64,000 nt of DNA from Amycolatopsis sacchari (GTDB lineage: Bacteria; Actinomycetota; Actinomycetes; Mycobacteriales; Pseudonocardiaceae), in NCBI RefSeq assembly GCF_900114035.1, contig NZ_FORP01000014.1:124001-188000 (forward strand), in the 5' to 3' direction. Shown one piece after another: positions 10,642-19,402 of this stretch. Positions within the stretch are counted from its first letter, which is position 1. Each line of letters starts with the position of its first letter. A program made the position numbers and the translations under genes. The notes under the pieces were generated by a model, which saw only the letters and a list, made by a program, of their open reading frames with translations, was not told the DNA's origin and did no database searches.

Positions 10642-10719
10642 GTGTACCGCACGCGAATGCTCACCAGGCGCCGGGTCGTCGATGAGTGCCGTCGCACCGT
10701 GTGTGCGTGTCGTCGCTGA
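10642..10719 (+). CDS. Cys-rich leader peptide (25 aa)
   Basis: A short open frame starting at GTG 10642, spaced 5 nt from a perfect GGAGG, encodes a 25-residue basic peptide ending in RRTVCACRR. Three Cys codons fall in its last ten residues (ECRRTVCACRR). The RRRVVD stretch before them resembles Cys-rich leader peptides known upstream of actinobacterial sulfur genes, where ribosome stalling at Cys codons senses cysteine shortage. An in-frame ATG at 10657 is a possible second start. It lies directly under the SAM riboswitch and before a hairpin at 10757-10773. Function as an attenuator is inference. Confidence 0.65.
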   Translation: MYRTRMLTRRRVVDECRRTVCACRR

Positions 10720-10756
10720 CCGTTCTCTTCGCTGAGTTCGATCCTCTCTTCCGCCG

Positions 10757-10773
10757 CCGTCCTCTGTGGACGG
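10757..10773 (+). promoter_or_regulatory. possible attenuator hairpin before the MetN-like gene
   Basis: A perfect 6-bp stem, CCGTCC (10757-10762) with GGACGG (10768-10773), has a 5-nt loop and is followed by TTCTT. It stands between the leader peptide and the MetN-like gene, where an intrinsic terminator or attenuator would sit. The stem is short, so this is tentative. Confidence 0.4.
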
Positions 10774-10797
10774 TTCTTCGCGACGCGCGCACACACC

Positions 10798-11823
10798 ATG
10801 GAGCTTTCGTTGATCACTGTCGAGAACCTGACCAAGTCCTTCCCCGGCAAGAGTTCCCCCGTCCTCGCCCTGCGCGACGTGAGCCTCGAGATCGGGGCCG
10901 GTTCGCTGTACGGGGTCGTCGGCCCGGCCGGTGCCGGTAAGTCGACGCTCGCCAAGGTCGTTGCCCTGCAAGAGAAACCGGACCGCGGCACGGTGCGGCT
11001 CGACGGGCTGAACACCGCCGCGCTCGACGGGCGTCGGCTGCGCGAGGTGCGCCGCCAGGTCGCCGTCCTCGACGGCGCCGCGCCGCTGCACGCCGAGCGC
11101 ACCGTCGCAGGCAACGTCGGCGCCCCGCTGGAGCAGCTCGGCGTCGACGGCCCGCAGCGCCGCAACCGCGTCGGCCGTGCGCTCGACCTCGTCGGCCTGA
11201 CCCAGCGCGCGACGCTGCAGCCCGGTGAACTGACCGAGGGGCAGCGCCGCCGCGTCGCGCTGGCCCGTGCGCTCGCCACCGGCCCCGCGGTGCTGCTCGC
11301 CGACGACCCGACCGGCGGGATCGCCCCCGAGGAGGCCGGCTCGGTGCTCACCGTGCTCGACCGGGCCCGCGCCGAACTGGGCGTGACGGTCGTGCTCACC
11401 ACCCAGGACGGCGGGGTCGTGCGCCGCGTGTGCGACCAGGTCGCGGTGCTGGACTCGGGCCGCGTCGTCGAGCACGGGAACCTGCTCGGCCTGCTGACCG
11501 ACCCCGGCAGCCGGATCGCCGACACCCTGCTGCCCGCCATCGACACCCCCCAGTCGCAGCTCGCGGCGTACGAGCGGGCCGCGGACGTCGTGCTCATCGG
11601 CTTCGCCGCGGTCGGCGCCCTGCTGCCCGAGGCCGCGAGCCGGTTCGACGTCGAGCTGGCGACCATCGGCGGCGGGCTGACCCGCATCGGCGACACCCCC
11701 GTCGCGCGCTTCCGCGTCGGGGTCCGCGGCGAGCAGGCCGACCCGGCGCTGGCGTGGATCGCGGAGCACGGTGCCCACGTCACCCACCTGACCGGCGCGG
11801 CGAAGCACCTCGTCGCCGCCTGA
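10798..11823 (+). CDS. orphan MetN-like ABC ATPase with NIL domain, degenerate catalytic motifs
   Basis: A 341-residue protein with the MetN layout: an ABC cassette (about 5-240) and a C-terminal NIL/ACT-like domain (about 258-340) that binds methionine in true MetN. Walker A GPAGAGKST is intact. Against E. coli MetN, the Q-loop Gln is lost (VAVLDGAAP), the signature is LTEGQ rather than LSGGQ, the Walker B glutamate is Asp (LLADDP), the D-loop reads GGIA, and the H-loop His is Gln (VLTTQDGG). No MetI permease or MetQ binding protein follows. It may bind ATP without efficient hydrolysis and act as a sensor. TTG 10810, 6 nt after GGAG, is an equally good start. Confidence 0.85.
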   Translation: MELSLITVENLTKSFPGKSSPVLALRDVSLEIGAGSLYGVVGPAGAGKSTLAKVVALQEKPDRGTVRLDGLNTAALDGRRLREVRRQVAVLDGAAPLHAERTVAGNVGAPLEQLGVDGPQRRNRVGRALDLVGLTQRATLQPGELTEGQRRRVALARALATGPAVLLADDPTGGIAPEEAGSVLTVLDRARAELGVTVVLTTQDGGVVRRVCDQVAVLDSGRVVEHGNLLGLLTDPGSRIADTLLPAIDTPQSQLAAYERAADVVLIGFAAVGALLPEAASRFDVELATIGGGLTRIGDTPVARFRVGVRGEQADPALAWIAEHGAHVTHLTGAAKHLVAA

Positions 11824-11830
11824 GACAGGC

Positions 11831-11870
11831 GAAGCCGCCCCACAGGTCCTCCCACCTGTGGGGCGGCTTC
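11831..11870. terminator. bidirectional terminator between convergent genes
   Basis: A perfect 17-bp stem pairs 11831-11847 with 11854-11870 around a 6-nt loop. It fills the gap between the MetN-like gene and the convergent MFS gene, so it can serve both strands. Confidence 0.85.
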
Positions 11871-11876
11871 TGCTCG

Positions 11877-13298
11877 TCAGGCCTTCTTCGGCCCGACGAG
11901 CACCCCCACCCCGATGGCGACGGCGGCGACGATCGCCCCACCCCAGCCGTTCGCGACCGCGTAGCCGTGCACGGTGGCACCGACGGTGCCCAGTCCGGCG
12001 GCCGACGCCGTCGCGCTGGAGGCGATCGTGTTCAGCGACGCCGTGCCCAGGGAGGCACCCACTTGCTGCGAGGTGGTGATGAACGCCGACGCCACCCCGG
12101 ATTCCCGCGCCTCGACCCCCGCGGTCGCGGTGTTCATGACGACGGGCATCGCGAACCCGCCGCCCGCGCCGACCACGAGCTCGACCGGCAGGATCAGGCC
12201 CCAGTAGGACGAGTCCGGGGTCAGCTGGGTCAGCACCACCAGTCCCGCGCCCATCAGCAGCAGCCCGATCACCAGCAGCGGCCGCGGGCCCGTCCTGGGC
12301 AGCAGGCGCCGCGACAGCAGCGTCGAGACGAGCACGTTGCCCAGCAGGAACGGCAGGAACGCCAGCCCCGCCTGGAACGGGCTGTAGTGCATGATCGCCT
12401 GCAGCTGGTAGGTCAGGAACAGGAACATCCCGAACATGCCGAACGAAGCACCGGCGATCGTCAGGTAGCCGGCCGAGCGGGTGCGGTCGGCGAGGATCCG
12501 CAGCGGCAGCAGCGGGTTCGCAACCCTGGTCTGCCGCACCACGAACGCCACGACGAACACGACGGCGGCCGCGAGGAAGCCGAGCACGAGCCCCGAACCC
12601 CAGCCGCGGGTCGCGGCCTCGGACAGCGCGTAGACCAGCGAGACGATGCCGCCGCTGCCGAGGATCGCGCTGATCCAGTCGAGCTTCGTCTCGCGGTGCC
12701 CTTCGACCTTCGGCAGCACGAACCAGCCGAGGACGGCGGCGACGGCCGCGAGCGGCAGGTTCACGTACAGGCACCAGCGCCAGTCGAGGTACTCGGCGAG
12801 CGCGCCACCGGCCAGCAGCCCGAGCGCGGCGCCGGACATCATGATCGCGCTGAAGATGCCGAAGGCCTTCGCGCGTTCCTTCGCCTCGGTGAAGGTGACG
12901 GTGAGCAGCGAGAGCGTGGACGGCGCGAGCATCGCGGCGAAGACCCCCTGCGCCGCGCGGGCCGCGATGAACATGCCCGGTCCGCTCGCCGCGCCCCCGA
13001 CGGCCGACGCGAGCGCGAACCCGATCGCGCCGACGATCAGCGTGTTCTTGCGGCCGAGCCGGTCGGCGAGCCGGCCGCCGAGCAGCAGCAGGCCGCCGAA
13101 GGCCAGCGTGTACGCGCTGATCGTCCACTGCCGGGCGGCGTCGGACATGCCCAGCTCGTGCTGGGCGGACGGCAGTGCGATGTTGACGATCGTGGTGTCG
13201 ACGATGACCAGCAGCTGGGCCAGTCCGATCGCGACCAGCGCCCACCACCGGCGCTGGTCGGTTCTGGCCCCCTCGGGGGCCGCGAGTGTGGTTGTCAT
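11877..13298 (-). CDS. MFS drug efflux transporter (DHA2/EmrB-QacA type)
   Basis: A 473-residue integral membrane protein with about 14 hydrophobic segments, the size and layout of the DHA2 proton-drug antiporters. The motif A region GRLADRLGRKNTLIVGA follows the second helix, and ARAAQGVFAAMLAPSTLSLL matches the family's fourth-helix region. It exports hydrophobic drugs or metabolites of unknown identity. It is divergent from a TetR gene; the 133-bp gap holds three operator-like sites, so the pump is likely repressed by that TetR protein and induced by its substrate. Confidence 0.93.
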   Translation of the reverse strand: MTTTLAAPEGARTDQRRWWALVAIGLAQLLVIVDTTIVNIALPSAQHELGMSDAARQWTISAYTLAFGGLLLLGGRLADRLGRKNTLIVGAIGFALASAVGGAASGPGMFIAARAAQGVFAAMLAPSTLSLLTVTFTEAKERAKAFGIFSAIMMSGAALGLLAGGALAEYLDWRWCLYVNLPLAAVAAVLGWFVLPKVEGHRETKLDWISAILGSGGIVSLVYALSEAATRGWGSGLVLGFLAAAVVFVVAFVVRQTRVANPLLPLRILADRTRSAGYLTIAGASFGMFGMFLFLTYQLQAIMHYSPFQAGLAFLPFLLGNVLVSTLLSRRLLPRTGPRPLLVIGLLLMGAGLVVLTQLTPDSSYWGLILPVELVVGAGGGFAMPVVMNTATAGVEARESGVASAFITTSQQVGASLGTASLNTIASSATASAAGLGTVGATVHGYAVANGWGGAIVAAVAIGVGVLVGPKKA

Positions 13299-13334
13299 GG
13301 AGTTCCCCTCAAGCAGTAGGCTGGCGTCGGCATT

Positions 13335-13399
13335 ACTTGACGGCCGACAAGTTAACTAGCCGGACGTAAGGTAAGCTCAAAACTAGCCGGGCGTCAAGT
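13335..13399. promoter_or_regulatory. three TetR-type operator sites
   Basis: ACTTGACGGCCGACAAGT (13335-13352) is an 18-bp near-perfect palindrome. Two related sites follow: ACTAGCCGGACGTAAGGT (13355-13372) and ACTAGCCGGGCGTCAAGT (13382-13399). All lie in the divergent promoter between the MFS pump and the TetR gene, which supports joint repression of both. Confidence 0.7.
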
Positions 13400-13431
13400 C
13401 AGTTTGAGAAGTTCTCAGGAAGGGGTGGGCG

Positions 13432-14010
13432 ATGGCGGGGCGTCGCAGCGACACGAGGGAGCGGATCCAGCAGGTCGCGCTCGACCTGTTCGTCCACCAG
13501 GGGTACGAGAAGACGTCGCTGCGGGAGATCGCGGAACGGCTGGAGGTCACCAAGGCCGCGCTGTACTACCACTTCCGCACGAAGGAGGACATCGTCGCGA
13601 GCCTCCTGGACGACCTCGCCGTCTCGGTGGACGAGGTGCTGGAGTGGGCGCGTGCGCAGGAGGACCCGGCGGGGACCCGGCAGGAGCTCATCCGGCGGCT
13701 GGCCGCGCTCATCGGGGGGCGGTACGGCGCCGTGATGCGGCTGTGGCAGGAGAACCAGCCCGCGCTGAAGGACTTCCACGACCGCAACCCGCTGGTCGCG
13801 CGGATGAAGGAACTGATGACCATCATCACCGCCGGTGAGCGCGATCCGGCGGCGCTGCTGCGCGGGCGGCTCGCGCTGGCCGCGCTCGTCATGGGCAACG
13901 CCCCCCAGATGTGGGAGGACACCCCCGTCGAGGAGCCCGGGAAGGTCGCGCTGGAGGTCGCGCTCGACCTTGTTTCTCCTCGCGGGCGGCCTGCCGGGGA
14001 CGCCACGTAG
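13432..14010 (+). CDS. TetR family transcriptional regulator
   Basis: A 192-residue repressor with an N-terminal TetR helix-turn-helix (about 10-55): ERIQQVALDLFVHQGYEKTSLREIAERL, then VTKAALYYHFRTKEDIV. The remainder is a helical ligand-binding and dimer domain without recognisable specificity. It is transcribed away from the DHA2 efflux pump, and the shared promoter holds three sites with a common half-site, so it very likely represses the pump and itself. ATG 13432 follows an AGGAAGGGG ribosome site. ispE starts 9 bp after its stop. Confidence 0.93.
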   Translation: MAGRRSDTRERIQQVALDLFVHQGYEKTSLREIAERLEVTKAALYYHFRTKEDIVASLLDDLAVSVDEVLEWARAQEDPAGTRQELIRRLAALIGGRYGAVMRLWQENQPALKDFHDRNPLVARMKELMTIITAGERDPAALLRGRLALAALVMGNAPQMWEDTPVEEPGKVALEVALDLVSPRGRPAGDAT

Positions 14011-14019
14011 TCTTGACGG

Positions 14020-14979
14020 GTGCTAGCCGTCGTACCGCCACCAGTGACCGTGCGGGTGCCTTCGAAGATCAACCTGCACCTGTCCGTCGGCGACCTGCGC
14101 GAGGACGGTTTCCACGACCTCACGACCGTGTTCCACGCTCTGTCCCTGTCGGACGAGGTGACGGTCGCGGTCGCCGAGGAGCCGGGCCTGGAGATCTCCG
14201 GCGAAGGCGCCGAGGACGTGCCGACCGGTCCCGACAACCTGGCGTGGCGCGCCGTCGAGGCGCTGGCCGCGCACGTCGGCAGGACCGATCCCAAGGTGCG
14301 CGTCGTGGTGCGCAAGGGAATTCCGGTCGCCGGCGGGATGGCGGGCGGCAGCGCGGACGCGGCGGCCACCCTGGTCGCGTTGTCCTCGCTGTGGAAGCTG
14401 GACCTCGGGCGCGACGAGCTGGCCGAGATCGCCGCGACGCTCGGCAGCGACGTGCCCTTCGCGCTCTACGGCGGCACGGCGCTGGGCACCGGCCGCGGCG
14501 AGCAGCTCGTGCCCGTGCTGTCCCGGCACACCTTCCACTGGGTGCTCGCGTTCGACCACGAAGGACTGTCCACCCCGAGCGTGTTCGGCGAGCTGGACCG
14601 GTTGCGGGAGAACGGCAACCCGCCCCGCGTCGGTTCGCACGCCCCGGTCGTCGAGGCGCTGGCCTCCGGTGATCCGCGGCAGCTCGCGTTGCTGCTCGGC
14701 AACGACCTCCAGGCCGCGGCGGTCTCGCTGCGGCCGGGCCTGCGCCGGACGCTGCGCGCGGGCGTCAACGCCGGTGCGCTCGCCGGCACCGTCTCGGGCT
14801 CGGGCCCGACGTGCGCCTTCCTGTGCGCCGACGCGGAAACCGCGCTGGAGGTGGCGGCCGAGCTGGCGGGCGCGGGCGTGTGCCGCACGACGCGGGTGGC
14901 ACACGGACCGGTGCCGGGTGCCCGTTTCGTCACCGGTGACGACGTTCGTCCCACTCCTCCTCCGCAGGTGCACGCATAA
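14020..14979 (+). CDS. ispE: 4-diphosphocytidyl-2-C-methyl-D-erythritol kinase
   Basis: A 319-residue GHMP kinase of the MEP isoprenoid pathway; it phosphorylates CDP-ME at the 2-position with ATP. Visible motifs are [12 protein letters not shown] at the N terminus, the GHMP glycine loop [15 protein letters not shown] near 105-120, and the C-terminal [12 protein letters not shown] loop. The start is GTG 14020. The next gene's ATG directly abuts its stop, so the two are translationally linked. In mycobacteria it directly follows ksgA; here the MetN-like, MFS and TetR genes lie between. Confidence 0.95.
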   Translation: MLAVVPPPVTVRVPSKINLHLSVGDLREDGFHDLTTVFHALSLSDEVTVAVAEEPGLEISGEGAEDVPTGPDNLAWRAVEALAAHVGRTDPKVRVVVRKGIPVAGGMAGGSADAAATLVALSSLWKLDLGRDELAEIAATLGSDVPFALYGGTALGTGRGEQLVPVLSRHTFHWVLAFDHEGLSTPSVFGELDRLRENGNPPRVGSHAPVVEALASGDPRQLALLLGNDLQAAAVSLRPGLRRTLRAGVNAGALAGTVSGSGPTCAFLCADAETALEVAAELAGAGVCRTTRVAHGPVPGARFVTGDDVRPTPPPQVHA

Positions 14980-16734
<1,755 letters not shown>

Positions 16735-16738
16735 TCCG

Positions 16739-16764
16739 GTCACACCGGCGGCGCCCCGTCCGTC
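16739..16764 (+). promoter_or_regulatory. candidate ECF41-type autoregulatory promoter
   Basis: GTCACA at 16739-16744 and CGTC at 16761-16764 are separated by exactly 16 nt. This matches the TGTCACA-N16-CGTC promoter that I recall for ECF41 sigma factors, except that the first T is G. It lies 33 bp upstream of the start of the ECF41-like sigma gene. Confidence 0.5.
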
Positions 16765-16796
16765 AGGGAGAGTGACACGGATCCGGAGGGGGCTCG

Positions 16797-17648
16797 ATGA
16801 CCGAACAGGACTGGCTGGCCGAACGCTTCGAGGAGCACCGCGGTCACCTGCGCGCGGTCGCGTACCGCATGCTCGGCTCGATGACCGAGGCCGAGGACGC
16901 GGTGCAGGAGGCCTGGCTGCGGTTGTCGCGAGCCGGTGACGAAGGTGTCGAGAACCTGGGTGGCTGGCTCACGACCGTCACCAGCCGCGTCTGCCTCGAC
17001 CTGCTCCGCTCGCGCAAGTCGCGGCGCGAGGAGCTGACCGGCGAGCTGCCGGACCCGGTCGTGGAGCTGCTCGACGGCCCGGAACAGCAGGCGGTGCTGG
17101 CGAATTCGGTCGGCCTGGCGCTGCTCGTCGTGCTCGACACGCTCGACCCCGCCGAGCGGCTCGCGTTCGTGCTGCACGACATGTTCGGCCTGCCGTTCGA
17201 CGAGATCGCGGGCATCCTGGACCGCTCACCCGCCGCGACGCGCCAGCTCGCCAGCCGTGCGCGGCGGCGGGTGCGGGGCGCGCCGGAGCCGGACGCCGAC
17301 CTGACCCGCCAGCGCGAGGTGGTGAACGCCTTCCTCGCCGCCGCGCGGAACGGCGACTTCGACGCGCTGGTGTCGGTGCTGCACCCCGACGTGGCGCTGC
17401 GTGCCGACGACGGCACCGGCCGCCGGGTGCGGGGCGCCGCGCAGGTCGCCGGGCAGGCGCTCCTGTTCTCGCGGGCGGGTGCCGGTGGCGCGCCGGTCCC
17501 GGCGCTGGTCAACGGCGCGGCGGGGGTCGTCGGCATGCACGACGGCAAGCCGGTCGTGGTCATGGGCTTCACCGTCACGAACGGGCTGATCACGGAGATC
17601 GACGTCTTCGCCGGGGCCGAGCGGCTCGGCAGGCTGGGGATATGCTGA
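16797..17648 (+). CDS. ECF41-like RNA polymerase sigma factor with SnoaL-like C-terminal domain
   Basis: A 283-residue alternative sigma factor. Sigma region 2 spans about 5-75 (LRAVAYRMLGSMTEAEDAVQEAWLRL), region 4 about 110-160 (AFVLHDMFGLPFDEIAGIL), and a SnoaL-like extension fills 165-283. Such fused domains act in cis in place of an anti-sigma factor in ECF41 and SigJ-type proteins. The usual ECF41 partner, a carboxymuconolactone decarboxylase or oxidoreductase, is not adjacent; a MarR regulator and an FAD oxidoreductase follow instead. GGAGGGGG precedes ATG 16797. Confidence 0.9.
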   Translation: MTEQDWLAERFEEHRGHLRAVAYRMLGSMTEAEDAVQEAWLRLSRAGDEGVENLGGWLTTVTSRVCLDLLRSRKSRREELTGELPDPVVELLDGPEQQAVLANSVGLALLVVLDTLDPAERLAFVLHDMFGLPFDEIAGILDRSPAATRQLASRARRRVRGAPEPDADLTRQREVVNAFLAAARNGDFDALVSVLHPDVALRADDGTGRRVRGAAQVAGQALLFSRAGAGGAPVPALVNGAAGVVGMHDGKPVVVMGFTVTNGLITEIDVFAGAERLGRLGIC

Positions 17649-17652
17649 TCGC

Positions 17653-18120
17653 GTGGGCGCGCAAGGTGGTCAGCTGAGGATCGTCACCGCCCTGGCCAGG
17701 ACCGGTTTCCTGGTGAACGCGGCGTACCTCGAAACGAGCCGCGAATACGGGCTGACCGCGCAGCAGGGGCAGCTGTTGTCCGTGCTGCGGTCGCGGCCGA
17801 TGGGGATGGGTGAGCTCGGCGCGGTGCTCGGGCTGGCCAAATCGACCGTCACGGGGCTGATCGACCGGACGGAGAGGCCCGGCCTGGTCCGGCGGGAGCG
17901 GGACCCGGGCGATTCGCGGGCGGTCCGGGTCGCGCTCACGGAGCACGGACGCGAGATCGCGGAGGCGTTTTTCGCCGACATCTACCGGCGGATCGAGGAG
18001 CTCCAGATCTCGTTGACGGCGACCGAACGCCGCACGCTCGCCCAGCTGCTCAGCCGGGTCGTGGCCGACAACAAGGTGTCGGTGGTCTTCATGGAGCCGT
18101 CCGAGACTCCTCGTTCCTGA
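17653..18120 (+). CDS. MarR family transcriptional regulator
   Basis: A 155-residue winged-helix regulator. The recognition region MGELGAVLGLAKSTVTGLIDR lies near residues 56-76 and the wing VRRERDPGDSRAVRVALTEHG near 83-105. It starts at GTG 17653, 4 bp after the sigma-factor stop, with no good ribosome site, so coupled translation is likely. Downstream is an FAD oxidoreductase, and the gap holds a regular array of GAAC...GTTC palindromes that probably bind this protein. MarR proteins usually sense phenolics or oxidants. Confidence 0.9.
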   Translation: MGAQGGQLRIVTALARTGFLVNAAYLETSREYGLTAQQGQLLSVLRSRPMGMGELGAVLGLAKSTVTGLIDRTERPGLVRRERDPGDSRAVRVALTEHGREIAEAFFADIYRRIEELQISLTATERRTLAQLLSRVVADNKVSVVFMEPSETPRS

Positions 18121-18166
18121 CCTCTGCCCCAGCTTTGTCCAACTTGCTCCTTGATGTTCGACCTAC

Positions 18167-18214
18167 GAACTAATATCGTTCATCCTGCGAACTAAGATCG
18201 TTCGAGGTGCGAAC
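18167..18214 (+). promoter_or_regulatory. phased MarR-type operator array
   Basis: GAACTAATATCGTTC (18167-18181) and GAACTAAGATCGTTC (18189-18203) are near-identical palindromes, and a GAAC half-site starts at 18211. Each begins exactly 22 bp after the last, placing them on one face of the helix. They stand just upstream of the FAD oxidoreductase gene and downstream of the MarR gene. Confidence 0.7.
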
Positions 18215-18229
18215 TTCCAGGAGGGTGAA

Positions 18230-19318
18230 ATGAGCCGGATCGTGGTAGTCGGCGGGGGCTACGGAGGTGCCCTGGTCGCCAAGGAGCTGGACGCCGACGC
18301 GGAGGTCGTCCTCGTCGACCCGCGGGACGCGTTCGTCAACGTCGCCGGAGGGCTCCGGGCGCTGACCCGGCCGGACTGGGCGCCCAACATCTTCTTCCCC
18401 TTCGACGGATTGCTCGACAGAGGGCGCGTGGTGCGCGACAGAGCCGTTTCCGTCGACTCGGGAGGAGTGGAGCTTTCTTCCGGCGAGCGGGTCGAGGGCG
18501 ACTACCTGGTGCTCGCCACGGGTTCCAGCTACCCCTATCCGATCCGGCCGAAGCGGGCGTCCACTGCGGACGCGCTGGCCGATCTCCGGGCGAGCCACGG
18601 GGAGCTGTCCCGCGCCGGGCGCGTGCTGATCCTCGGTGCCGGGGCGGTCGGCGTGGAGCTGGCCGGGGAGATCAAGGAGGTCTGGCCGGAGAAGCAGGTG
18701 ACCGTCGTCGATCCGACCGGCGGGTTGATCCCGCGCCTGCTGCCCGAGGTCCGGGACGACCTGTGCAACCAGCTCGACAAACTCGGGGTGGAACTGCGGC
18801 TGGACACCGGCCTGACCGCGCTGCCCCCGACCGAACCCGGGCGGTTCGGTCCGTTCACCGCCACGACCGGCGACGGTGGCGAACTCGCGGCCGACATCTG
18901 GTTCCGCGCGTTCGGGGTCCGGGTGAACAGCGACTACCTGGCGGACGGCAGGCTCGTGGCGCTCACCGGCAGTGGCACGGTTCCGGTCACCGAACGCTTG
19001 CAGGTCCAGGGGTACGAGCACGTCTACGCGCTGGGCGACCTCGCTGATCTCCCCGACCCGAAGATGGCGTCGTATGCGCAGACCCAGGCCCCGGTGGTGG
19101 TGCGGAACATCAGGGCGCAGCTCGCGGGTGAACGAGCGGAAGCCGTGCACCGGCCGATGCCGGCACTGATGATCCTGCTGCCACTGGGCACGCGTGGCGG
19201 TGTCGGGCAGCTCCCGGCGGCAGACGGCGTCGCCCCGGCGACGTTCGAGACGGTTTCCCAGCGCAAGGGCGCGGATCTGTTCACCGCCCGTTTCCGGGAG
19301 CGGTTCGGTCTTCGTTGA
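18230..19318 (+). CDS. NAD(P)/FAD-dependent oxidoreductase (NDH-2/AIF-like)
   Basis: A 362-residue Pyr_redox_2 flavoprotein. The FAD Rossmann motif VVVGGGYGGALVAKEL is at residues 5-20, a second GxGxxGxE NAD motif ILGAGAVGVELAGE lies near 139-152, and a second FAD contact EHVYALGDLAD lies near 263-274. The two-domain layout resembles type II NADH dehydrogenases and AIF/FSP1-type quinone reductases; no membrane segment is seen. It likely responds to the MarR protein through the array at 18167-18214, which suggests a role in quinone or oxidant handling. Substrate unknown. Confidence 0.85.
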   Translation: MSRIVVVGGGYGGALVAKELDADAEVVLVDPRDAFVNVAGGLRALTRPDWAPNIFFPFDGLLDRGRVVRDRAVSVDSGGVELSSGERVEGDYLVLATGSSYPYPIRPKRASTADALADLRASHGELSRAGRVLILGAGAVGVELAGEIKEVWPEKQVTVVDPTGGLIPRLLPEVRDDLCNQLDKLGVELRLDTGLTALPPTEPGRFGPFTATTGDGGELAADIWFRAFGVRVNSDYLADGRLVALTGSGTVPVTERLQVQGYEHVYALGDLADLPDPKMASYAQTQAPVVVRNIRAQLAGERAEAVHRPMPALMILLPLGTRGGVGQLPAADGVAPATFETVSQRKGADLFTARFRERFGLR

Positions 19319-19402
19319 CCGTCTCGCCGTACCTCCCGGCCGGCCCCTCGCCCGACCGCCACCCCTCATCGAGACGCTGCGCGTCGCAGTACTGTCTTGC
19401 CC

